The notes beneath the pieces were generated by a model that searched no databases, was not told the DNA's origin, and saw only the letters and a list, made by a program, of their open reading frames with translations. Positions 52,711 to 60,315 of a stretch of 64,000 nt of DNA are shown in pieces. Where the stretch lies: NCBI RefSeq assembly GCF_017814975.1, contig NZ_JAGIQA010000015.1:1-64000 (forward strand), in the 5' to 3' direction. Origin of the DNA: Cupriavidus consociatus (GTDB lineage Bacteria; Pseudomonadota; Gammaproteobacteria; Burkholderiales; Burkholderiaceae). Each line of letters begins with the position of its first letter. Position 1 is the first letter of the stretch. Both the position numbers and the translations under genes were made by a program.

Positions 52711-53895
52711 ATGGACAAGCCCTTGACGCTCCCGCTAACCGAAGCTCACTTGATTCCTAACAAGGTCAGGGTTCGCCGCAAGCTCCTGCATGGGTTGAAG
52801 CAAGCGACCATCGTACTTGCCGTAATCGCGCTGGTGATTTGGTTTGGCCTTAGCGTACGAGCAGGACTGGCGCGCAACGGCATCGCGTTTGACATGGGGT
52901 TCCTTAACCAGGTTGCCGGCTTCGATATCAGCGAAGGCCTGGTTTTTAGCAGTGAAGGGCTGCGGTCCTTCCAGTCCAGCGACAGCAATGCCAGTGCGCT
53001 TCTGGCTGGCTTCTTCAATACGTTGAAAGTCGCAACGCTGGCGATTCTACTGAGCACCGTACTGGGCGTCTTCCTCGGTATGGGACGTTTGGCTCACAAC
53101 TGGCTCGTTCGCCAGTTGTCCTTCGGCATCGTTGAACTCCTCCGGAACACGCCGATGCTCATCCAACTCGTGTTTTGGTACTTCGCGGTCGTGCTGAGGA
53201 TGCCGGGACTTGACGACGCTGTGCGCTGGTATGGCGGCGTCATCTTTAGTCGGCAAGGCCTGTTCTTGCCAGGGCTGACGCTGACGCAAAGCGCATCCCC
53301 CGCGGCAGTGTGGTTGCTGGTTGCATGTGTTGGATTGCTGGCAGCAGCATTCGCTAGCAAGCGATATCGGGATCTTCTCTGCGGTGGAAGTTTGCTATCA
53401 CTGGTCGTGTCCATTGCTATGGGATTCCCCCTGACGACGACTACGCCGGAGGTTAAAGGCTTCATCGTCGAGGGCGGCATCTCGACTTCACCAGAGTTCG
53501 TGGCGCTGCTTCTTGGCCTGACTGTCTATACGGCGGCCTTCATTGCGGAGATTGTCCGTGGAGCGATTCTCGCTCTAGCACGCGGTCAGTGGGAGGCGGC
53601 GGCAGCGCTCGGTATGAGCCGTGGACGTACTTATCGCGATGTAGTGGTGCCTCAAGTGTTCCGCGTAGTGCTGCCTGCATTTGGAAATCAGTACATCAGC
53701 TTGGCCAAGACAACTTCGCTGGGCATCGCGATTGGCTACCCAGACCTGTTCAATGTCTATGGGACCGTCGCCAACCAGTCAGGTCGCAGTCTGGAGGGGG
53801 TGATTGTCGTGATGGCGGCGTATCTGGTCATCAGTTGGAGCATCAGTGGTGCAGTGAATCTGCTTAACCGTCGGCTTGTTGCGATGGGGGTGTGA
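52711..53895 (+). CDS. Amino-acid ABC transporter permease (AapQ-like)
   Basis: 394-residue inner-membrane permease of the HisM/GlnP type. It has hydrophobic helices from the N-terminus on and the cytoplasmic EAA loop EAAAALGMSRGRTYRDVVVPQVFRVVLPAFGNQYISL. The length and the large periplasmic region before the second half of the helices are typical of AapQ. GGAGGAGACAAAG precedes the ATG. The next permease starts one base after its stop. Confidence 0.9.
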   Translation: MDKPLTLPLTEAHLIPNKVRVRRKLLHGLKQATIVLAVIALVIWFGLSVRAGLARNGIAFDMGFLNQVAGFDISEGLVFSSEGLRSFQSSDSNASALLAGFFNTLKVATLAILLSTVLGVFLGMGRLAHNWLVRQLSFGIVELLRNTPMLIQLVFWYFAVVLRMPGLDDAVRWYGGVIFSRQGLFLPGLTLTQSASPAAVWLLVACVGLLAAAFASKRYRDLLCGGSLLSLVVSIAMGFPLTTTTPEVKGFIVEGGISTSPEFVALLLGLTVYTAAFIAEIVRGAILALARGQWEAAAALGMSRGRTYRDVVVPQVFRVVLPAFGNQYISLAKTTSLGIAIGYPDLFNVYGTVANQSGRSLEGVIVVMAAYLVISWSISGAVNLLNRRLVAMGV

Positions 53896-53896
53896 A

Positions 53897-55048
53897 ATGA
53901 CAAATCATGGGGCTATTCGGTGGTGTCGCGTGAATCTCTTCGCGACGCCCCTGGACATTGCGCTTTCGTGTGTGTTCCTGCCGGTAACGCTATTTTCGGT
54001 CTGGCAACTGGGCACATGGGCCTTGCTGCAAGCAAAATGGAGCATCATCGCCGACAACCTGCGCGTTCTCATGGTGGGCACCTTCCCCGTGGAATCCATG
54101 GGGCGCGCCTGGTATGTCGCAGGGGTGCTTTCAGTTGCGACCGGCGCCACCGTGGGCTTGGTAGCCAAGCCGCGCGGCCTGGGTGCTTGCGCTTTGGTCC
54201 TGGCAGTGGTGGCAGTCATTGCGGCCGTCGCCGGGCACATCCGCATGGCAGGCTTCTCGGGTTGCCTAACGCTCGGATTGCTGCCTTGGGCCGCGGTGTC
54301 AAAATTCCTCGTCGTGCATCGCCTGGTGCAGAAGGCCATTGGCGCCATCTGGGTGTTGGGACTGGTCTCCGTGGGTGTGGCGCTTGCACCTGCCGGCATG
54401 GAGCATTGGGGTGGCCTGCTCATGAGCGTACTGGTTACGCTTCTTGCGTCGGTGCTTAGCATCCCTCTGGGCGTGCTACTGGCCTTCGGACGCAGAAGTC
54501 ATTACGCCAGCGCACGGGTAATTTGCACTGGCTACATCGAGCTCATGCGCTCGCTTCCACTGATCCTGATTGTCTACTGGATTTGGGTCGTTACTCCGCT
54601 GCTCGCACCGGGCAACCCCGTTCCTGACCTGATTCGTGGACTGGTGGCGTTCACGCTGTTCTTCGCGGCCTACGTTGCGGAATACGTGAGAAGCGGCCTG
54701 CAAGGCGTGCCGCGGGGCCAAACGGAAGCCGCTGCATCGCTCGGGCTTAGCGCAACGCAGACAAGCCGTGACGTTATTCTGCCGCAGGCGCTCCGCGTCG
54801 TAACGCCAGCCCTTGTGGGCAACGTGCTCGACGTGTTCAACACCGTACCACTGCTCTTCATCATCGGACTGACCGACTTTCTGCGGGCGGGACAGATGGT
54901 GCTGATCGACCCACAGTCCAATGGTCGCAGCTACGAGATCTACTTGTTCATGTTCTCGATTTACCTGGCCGTCTCGTCTCTCATTACGTACGGCGCACGA
55001 CGACTCGAATCGAATATGGCCGCGGGCCACCGCCAGACAGGAGCTTGA
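53897..55048 (+). CDS. Amino-acid ABC transporter permease (AapM-like)
   Basis: 383-residue inner-membrane permease paired with the preceding one. The EAA loop reads EAAASLGLSATQTSRDVILPQALRVVTPALVGNVLDVFNTVPLLFIIG. ATG 53897 is one base after the upstream stop; an in-frame ATG at 53876 overlaps the previous gene and is less likely. A dense set of hydrophobic segments precedes the loop. Confidence 0.88.
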   Translation: MTNHGAIRWCRVNLFATPLDIALSCVFLPVTLFSVWQLGTWALLQAKWSIIADNLRVLMVGTFPVESMGRAWYVAGVLSVATGATVGLVAKPRGLGACALVLAVVAVIAAVAGHIRMAGFSGCLTLGLLPWAAVSKFLVVHRLVQKAIGAIWVLGLVSVGVALAPAGMEHWGGLLMSVLVTLLASVLSIPLGVLLAFGRRSHYASARVICTGYIELMRSLPLILIVYWIWVVTPLLAPGNPVPDLIRGLVAFTLFFAAYVAEYVRSGLQGVPRGQTEAAASLGLSATQTSRDVILPQALRVVTPALVGNVLDVFNTVPLLFIIGLTDFLRAGQMVLIDPQSNGRSYEIYLFMFSIYLAVSSLITYGARRLESNMAAGHRQTGA

Positions 55049-55049
55049 A

Positions 55050-55808
55050 ATGAACCCAATCGTCCAGATGCGGAACGTCGACAAATTCTTCGGCAGCGCA
55101 CACATCCTGCGTGAGCTGAACCTCGATGTCGACAAAGGTGAGGTGCTGGTAATCATCGGTGCCAGTGGCTCGGGCAAGTCAACGCTCATTCGATGTGTGA
55201 ACGGTCTGGAAGTGTTTCAGCAGGGCCAGATCATCGTCCAGGGGTGCGAGTTGCCGTGCGAGGCTGACCGGGAGCTTGGCGAAGAGAAGCGACTTGCAGG
55301 CGTGCGCAAGCGTGTAGGCATGGTCTTCCAGCAATTCAATCTGTTCCCGCACAAGACAGTCTTGGAGAACATCTGCCTTGCGCCGATGCGAGTTCGTCAG
55401 AAGACCCAGGCTGAGGCAGAAGTCATTGCCAGACGCCTTCTGGATCGTGTTGGGCTGGCTGCTCATGCTTTGAAGTACCCCGGCCAGCTATCCGGTGGGC
55501 AGCAACAACGGGTTGCCATTGCAAGGGCCCTGGCGATGGAACCTGAGGTCATGTTGTTCGACGAGCCCACGTCCGCTCTCGACCCGGAAATGGTCGGAGA
55601 AGTGCTCGACGTGATGCGAGAACTCGCTGCCGAGGGCATGACCATGATGATTGTCACGCACGAGATGGGCTTTGCTCGTGAAGTCGCGAACCGCGTGGTT
55701 TTCATTGACCGCGGCAAGGTCCTTGAGGAGGGTTCACCATCGCAAATCTTTGATTCACCTCGCGAGGAGCGGACCCGCTCATTCCTTGGCCGAGTCTTGA
55801 AGCACTGA
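55050..55808 (+). CDS. Amino-acid ABC transporter ATP-binding protein (AapP-like)
   Basis: 252-residue ATPase. Walker A is GASGSGKST, the Q-loop is VFQQFNLFPHKTVLEN, the signature is LSGGQQQRVAIARAL, Walker B is VMLFDEPTSALDPE and the switch His lies in IVTHEMGFA. ATG 55050 is one base after the permease stop. It completes an Aap-type importer for amino acids with broad or hydroxylated side chains. Confidence 0.9.
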   Translation: MNPIVQMRNVDKFFGSAHILRELNLDVDKGEVLVIIGASGSGKSTLIRCVNGLEVFQQGQIIVQGCELPCEADRELGEEKRLAGVRKRVGMVFQQFNLFPHKTVLENICLAPMRVRQKTQAEAEVIARRLLDRVGLAAHALKYPGQLSGGQQQRVAIARALAMEPEVMLFDEPTSALDPEMVGEVLDVMRELAAEGMTMMIVTHEMGFAREVANRVVFIDRGKVLEEGSPSQIFDSPREERTRSFLGRVLKH

Positions 55809-55866
55809 ACCGAATCGAGTATCTCAATCCGACACACATCGCCAACTTTGCTGAGAGGAACAGAAC

Positions 55867-57183
55867 ATGCTGGACACACGCCCCTGGGTGCCGGACGGTC
55901 CCGAAGAATACATGCAGGCTCTGGCAAGGCGCTTCGCCGGCCAGACTCCGGACCAAAACGAACGCGACCTGCTCGCCTTTGTCGAGGAGAATCGCGTCAT
56001 TCACGAACGGGATTGCTTCAATCTGAACCCCGCCACCAATGCCATCAATCCGAAGGCCGAAGCAATGCTGGCATCTGGCGTTGGGTCGAGGCCGTCGCTC
56101 GGCTACCCCGGTGACAAGTACGAGATGGGTCTGGAAGGTGTCGAAAAAATCGAGATCCTGGCGGCCGAACTCGTAGCAGAAGTCTTTGGTGCCCAGTACG
56201 CCGAGCTTCGCGTCGCGTCGGGTGCGCTGGCGAACCTGTATGCCTACATGATTGCGGCCAAGCCGGGCGATACGGTCTTTGTTCCCAGCGCGACCATCGG
56301 CGGACATTTCAGCCACCATGCGAACGGCGCCGCGGGCATGTATGGCGTCAACTCGTACCTCATGCCATTTGATGCGGAGAAGTACACCGTCGACGTCGAC
56401 CGCCTGCGGGACGACGCTCGCAGGCTCAAGCCCAAGATGATTACCTTGGGCAACAGCCTCAACCTCTTCCCCCATCCCATCAGGGAGGTGCGGGAAATCG
56501 CAGACGAAGTCGGCGCGCTGGTCCTGTTTGACGCTGCGCACCTTTGTGGGCTGATTGCCGGCCGTGCCTGGCAGCAGCCGCTGGAAGAAGGTGCGCATCT
56601 CATGACCCTGAGCACGTATAAGAGCCTTGCCGGCCCGGCCGGCGGACTTATCGTGACCAACGACATGGAGGTTGCCAAGCGACTGGACACGGTAGCCTAC
56701 CCGGGCATGACTGCGAACTTCGATTCGGCCCGGTCGGCATCCATCGCGATGACGATGCTGGATTGGCAGGTCTACGGCCGCGAGTACGCCGCCGAGATGG
56801 TGCGTACCAGCAAAGCCTTTGCCGAAGCGCTGGTCATGGAGGGTCTCCCGGTGTTTGCGCGCGACCGCGGTATCACGACATCGCACCAGTTTGCAATTGA
56901 GGCGCACGACTTCGGCGGAGGCCAGGCAATGGCAAAGCTTATGCGCCGCGCGAACATCCTCGCATGCGGTATTGGCTTGCCGCTTCCGGAGATCGCAGGA
57001 GACGTGAATGGTCTGCGCATGGGGACGCCTGAGCTTGTACGTTGGGGAATGCGTGGCGAGCATATGCCACCACTCGCGAGGTTCATCGCCGACGTGCTGT
57101 TGGGTCGCCAGGCGCCGGAAGAAGTCGCACCGGCCGTCACCGACTACCGTCGTCAGTTCAACAAGCTGCATTTCCTGCGCTAA
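55867..57183 (+). CDS. SHMT-like PLP enzyme (hydroxymethyltransferase/aldolase)
   Basis: 438-residue fold-type I PLP enzyme of the serine hydroxymethyltransferase family. It has FDAAHLCGLIAG (Asp222 and His225, PLP ring contacts) and Lys252 in LSTYKSLAGPAGG. In canonical GlyA this reads STTHKTLRGPRGG, so the residue before the Schiff-base Lys is Tyr instead of His and both Arg of the loop are Ala. The carboxylate-binding Arg region LRMGTPELVRWG is kept. The changes argue against housekeeping SHMT and for a hydroxy-amino-acid aldolase or a 2-methylserine-type transferase. It lies between an amino-acid importer and L-serine dehydratase, which would consume a serine product. Confidence 0.8.
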   Translation: MLDTRPWVPDGPEEYMQALARRFAGQTPDQNERDLLAFVEENRVIHERDCFNLNPATNAINPKAEAMLASGVGSRPSLGYPGDKYEMGLEGVEKIEILAAELVAEVFGAQYAELRVASGALANLYAYMIAAKPGDTVFVPSATIGGHFSHHANGAAGMYGVNSYLMPFDAEKYTVDVDRLRDDARRLKPKMITLGNSLNLFPHPIREVREIADEVGALVLFDAAHLCGLIAGRAWQQPLEEGAHLMTLSTYKSLAGPAGGLIVTNDMEVAKRLDTVAYPGMTANFDSARSASIAMTMLDWQVYGREYAAEMVRTSKAFAEALVMEGLPVFARDRGITTSHQFAIEAHDFGGGQAMAKLMRRANILACGIGLPLPEIAGDVNGLRMGTPELVRWGMRGEHMPPLARFIADVLLGRQAPEEVAPAVTDYRRQFNKLHFLR

Positions 57184-57195
57184 GCGGAGAACGTC

Positions 57196-58578
57196 GTGGC
57201 GGTAAGCGTCTTTGACCTGTTCAAAGTGGGCATTGGTCCCTCCAGCTCTCACACGGTTGGACCAATGCGCGCCGCGCTCATGTTCGTGCGCGCGCTGGAG
57301 GGAAATGAGCGCCTGGATCGTGTGACCAACGTGCGTGCGGAGCTATACGGTTCTCTTGGGGCGACCGGCAAGGGGCACGGAAGCGATACGGCCGTGCTTC
57401 TGGGCCTCTCCGGCTACGAGCCCGACTCCGTTGACGTGGAAGGCATCCCCGGAGTTCTTGCGGCAATACGCGAGAAAGGGGCGATAGTCTTGAATGGCGT
57501 GTGCTGTGTGGAGTTCGAGGAGCGTCGTGACCTACTTTTGTATCGCAGAGCATTACCGCTACATGCGAATGGCATGAGGTTCATCGCATCGGATGCCAGC
57601 GGTGAGGAACTTCGCAGTTCCACCTTCTATTCAGTCGGTGGCGGCTTTGTTGTCGGCGAATCCGTCCTGCAAGACGGTAATCGTCAGGCTGCGATGGTTG
57701 CGGAGAGCAGCGAGCTGCCGTTTCCATTCCGTACCGGAGAGGAGCTGCTGTCGCTCACGCAACGCTATGGCATCACCATTGCTGAAGTCATGCGTCGAAA
57801 CGAGCGACATTGGCGTTCTGACGCAGAAACCCGGGAGGGATTGCTGAACATCTGGAACATCATGAAGGCTTGTGTTGACCGGGGGTGTCGAACGGAGGGG
57901 ACGCTTCCGGGTGGCTTTCAGGTGCGTCGACGCGCAGCGGTGCTTTCCCGAAAGCTCAACGCGCGTCCGGTTGCCGGCGACCCGTTGGACGTCATGGACT
58001 GGGTGAACCTGTATGCGCTGGCGGTAAATGAAGAAAACGCAGCCGGTGGCCGTGTGGTGACTGCACCCACAAACGGCGCAGCGGGAATTGTCCCTGCCGT
58101 TCTGCACTACTTCGTTCGCTTTGTCCCGTCAGCGAATGAAGATGGGATTGTCGATTTCCTGCTAACTGCTGCGGCAATTGGGATTCTCTACAAGGAGAAC
58201 GCCTCGATATCCGGAGCCGAAGTGGGCTGCCAAGGCGAGGTTGGCGTCGCGTGTTCGATGGCTGCGGCCGGCCTATGCGCGGTGCTGGGTGGCACGCCGG
58301 AGCAAGTCGAAAACGCCGCAGAGATCGGCATGGAGCACCACCTCGGGCTCACCTGCGACCCGGTGGGGGGCCTGGTACAGATTCCATGCATCGAGCGAAA
58401 CGCGGTGGCTTCGGTCAAGGCCATCAATGCGGCTCGCATGGCGCTCAATGGAGATGGCGTGCATCACGTCAGCCTCGATAAGGTCATCAAGACCATGCGC
58501 GAGACCGGTGCCGACATGAAGACCAAGTACAAGGAGACCGCGCGCGGCGGTCTTGCAGTCAACATCATTGAATGCTGA
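57196..58578 (+). CDS. sdaA: L-serine ammonia-lyase (iron-sulfur type)
   Basis: 460-residue single-chain L-serine dehydratase that converts serine to pyruvate and ammonia. The N-terminal beta domain begins VFDLFKVGIGPSSSHTVGPMRAAL, the alpha domain has APTNGAAGIVPAVLHYF and EVGCQGEVGVACSMAAAGL, with Cys residues that bind a 4Fe-4S cluster; a further Cys is in HLGLTCDPVGGLVQIPCIERNAVA. GTG 57196 with GGAGAACGTC is taken as start. It follows the SHMT-like gene by 12 bases. A GCTGAGGG/CCCTCAGC stem overlaps its stop codon. Confidence 0.92.
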   Translation: MAVSVFDLFKVGIGPSSSHTVGPMRAALMFVRALEGNERLDRVTNVRAELYGSLGATGKGHGSDTAVLLGLSGYEPDSVDVEGIPGVLAAIREKGAIVLNGVCCVEFEERRDLLLYRRALPLHANGMRFIASDASGEELRSSTFYSVGGGFVVGESVLQDGNRQAAMVAESSELPFPFRTGEELLSLTQRYGITIAEVMRRNERHWRSDAETREGLLNIWNIMKACVDRGCRTEGTLPGGFQVRRRAAVLSRKLNARPVAGDPLDVMDWVNLYALAVNEENAAGGRVVTAPTNGAAGIVPAVLHYFVRFVPSANEDGIVDFLLTAAAIGILYKENASISGAEVGCQGEVGVACSMAAAGLCAVLGGTPEQVENAAEIGMEHHLGLTCDPVGGLVQIPCIERNAVASVKAINAARMALNGDGVHHVSLDKVIKTMRETGADMKTKYKETARGGLAVNIIEC

Positions 58579-58594
58579 GGGCGTGACCCTCAGC
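58574..58594 (+). terminator. Hairpin at the sdaA stop
   Basis: GCTGAGGG (58574-58581) and CCCTCAGC (58587-58594) pair perfectly with a 5-base loop. No T-run follows; the next gene remnant has its ribosome site 7 bases on, so it may be an intercistronic attenuator. Confidence 0.5.
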
Positions 58595-58610
58595 AAGTCA
58601 GGAGAACGAG

Positions 58611-58664
58611 ATGAAAGTTAAAGCCGCAGTTGCATGGGGTGCCGGTAAGCCGCTTTCCTCCTGA
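58611..58664 (+). pseudogene. Class III alcohol dehydrogenase (S-hydroxymethyl-glutathione dehydrogenase) start, truncated
   Basis: ATG 58611, with AGGAGAACGAG upstream, encodes MKVKAAVAWGAGKPLSS then TGA. MKVKAAVAWGAGKPL is the near-invariant opening of glutathione-dependent formaldehyde dehydrogenase. The remaining about 350 codons are absent. The break at about 58660 joins a minus-strand YitT-like fragment. The original gene would have removed formaldehyde or supplied the next step after the SHMT-like enzyme. Confidence 0.75.
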
Positions 58665-58750
58665 AGCACGAGCGCGAGGATGCCGACACCGCCAAGGCTT
58701 GCCTTGTGCCGGAACAGAATCAGGAATCCGTTGCCCAATAGTGCACCTCC
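58658..58750 (-). pseudogene. YitT-family membrane protein fragment
   Basis: The minus strand reads GGALLGNGFLILFRHKASLG then GVGILALVLQE. This resembles the GFLIGAGLLILFRHRASLGG segment of proteobacterial YitT proteins. Both flanks are missing. It abuts the truncated dehydrogenase, so the junction near 58660 was made by deletion or recombination. Confidence 0.45.
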
Positions 58751-59118
58751 GAGGCGGGGCGGGGGGCGGGGGCGAAGGCGAAGGCGACTTCGAGACCTGT
58801 CCATCCAGATCAGTCGGGCGCACGTTGCACTACAACCGGCAAAGTGTAGCGACGCTGGGCGAGGCCTCGCATGATCCCGGTCAAGTGCCAGCCCCCAAAG
58901 CTACGAGTTCGTCCAGCACTGACTGGATCTTCCAGTCGATCGATAATCGGCCTAACCAATTTCTCTAGTCGCGCTAGACTTTGTCGGCTGCGCCTGCAAC
59001 TGGCACTGCCGCTGTACCAATTGCGGACATGGTGTTTGCGTCACCTGGATCTCTTCGCCGGCTGACCGGTTCGCCAGCGACATTCTGACTCGGCTTCATT
59101 CCTACGCGGGACATCGCA
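58751..59118. other. Intergenic stretch before the RND operon
   Basis: About 370 bases. No TetR or other regulator gene is present, and no clear operator was recognised. The efflux operon promoter should lie here. Confidence 0.4.
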
Positions 59119-60288
59119 ATGCAACGATCACGCGGCTGCAGCGCTCGGGTTCCGGTCACACTGGCCATCGCCATGTCAATGCTTGCCGGATGCGGCAACA
59201 AGAAGGAGGCCGCAGGCCCGCCGCCACCGCAAGTGAGCGTGGTCACGCTCAAGGCCGAGCAACTGACGCTGGATACCCAGCTGCCGGGGCGCACCACGGC
59301 GTTCCGCATTGCCGAAGTCAGGCCGCAAGTGGATGGCATCATCTTGCGCCGCCTGTTCAAGGAAGGCAGCGACGTCACGCAGGGCCAGCAGCTCTACCAG
59401 ATCGATGCGTCTACCTACGAGGCCACCTACAAGAGCGCGAGGGCGACGCTGGAATCCACCCGCTTGCTGGCAGAGCGCTACGGGCGCCTGGTTGGTGACG
59501 AGGCGGTCAGCAAGCAGCAGTATGACGAGGCCAGGGCGGCCTGGCTGCAGGCGCAGGCGGCGGTGGACCGCGCCGAAATCAACCTGCGCTATACCAGGGT
59601 GCTGGCGCCGATCTCCGGCCGCATCGGACGCTCGAATGTGACCGAAGGTGCGCTGGTGACCAACGGCCAGGCTACCGCACTGTCAGTGGTGCAGCAGCTC
59701 GACCCCATCTACGTCGACGTGACCCAGGCTTCTTCGTCGCTGCTGCGGCTGCGGCGTGAACTGGCCAATGGTGCGCTGCAGAGTGCCGGCACCAACGCGG
59801 CCCAGGTTAGCCTGGTGCTCGAAGATGGTACCCGCTATCCCGAAACCGGCCGCCTGGAGTTCTCTGAAGTGGCGGTGGACCAGGGCACCGGCTCGGTGAC
59901 GCTGCGCGCGGTGTTTCCCAATCCGCGCCATGAGCTGCTGCCGGGCATGTTTGTCCATGCCCGCCTGCGTGAAGGCGTCAAGACCGATGCGCTGCTCGTG
60001 CCGCAGCAGGGGGTGACGCGCGATCTCAAGGGCCAGGCGACGGCGCTGGTGGTCAATGCCAAGGACGAGGTGGAACTGCGCCAGATCCGCACCGATCGCG
60101 CCGTTGGCGACAAGTGGCTGGTCACTGAAGGCCTCAGTGCCGGCGACCGCGTCATCGTGGAGGGCCTGCAGTTCGTGCGGCCCGGGGCAAAAGTGCGCGT
60201 AGCCCAGGCCGGGAGCGGGGCGGGTGCGCCGGTGGCTGCTGCATCCGGCCCATCCGCACAATCCGCCCCATCCACGGCCAAGCCCTGA
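59119..60288 (+). CDS. RND efflux periplasmic adaptor (membrane-fusion lipoprotein)
   Basis: 389-residue adaptor of the AcrA/MexA type. The signal ends in the lipobox MLAGC with Cys25. VSVVTLKAEQLTLDTQLPGRTTAFRIAEVRPQVDGIILRRLFKEGSDV begins the barrel and lipoyl halves. The coiled-coil hairpin follows (about residues 95-150: STRLLAERYGRLVGDEAVSKQQYDEARAAW), then YTRVLAPISGRIGRSNVTEGALV. The Pro/Ala-rich C-terminal tail is typical. The pump gene follows at 27 bases. Confidence 0.92.
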   Translation: MQRSRGCSARVPVTLAIAMSMLAGCGNKKEAAGPPPPQVSVVTLKAEQLTLDTQLPGRTTAFRIAEVRPQVDGIILRRLFKEGSDVTQGQQLYQIDASTYEATYKSARATLESTRLLAERYGRLVGDEAVSKQQYDEARAAWLQAQAAVDRAEINLRYTRVLAPISGRIGRSNVTEGALVTNGQATALSVVQQLDPIYVDVTQASSSLLRLRRELANGALQSAGTNAAQVSLVLEDGTRYPETGRLEFSEVAVDQGTGSVTLRAVFPNPRHELLPGMFVHARLREGVKTDALLVPQQGVTRDLKGQATALVVNAKDEVELRQIRTDRAVGDKWLVTEGLSAGDRVIVEGLQFVRPGAKVRVAQAGSGAGAPVAAASGPSAQSAPSTAKP

Positions 60289-60315
60289 GCGCACCGCCCG
60301 GGCGAGGGAGTAGCC

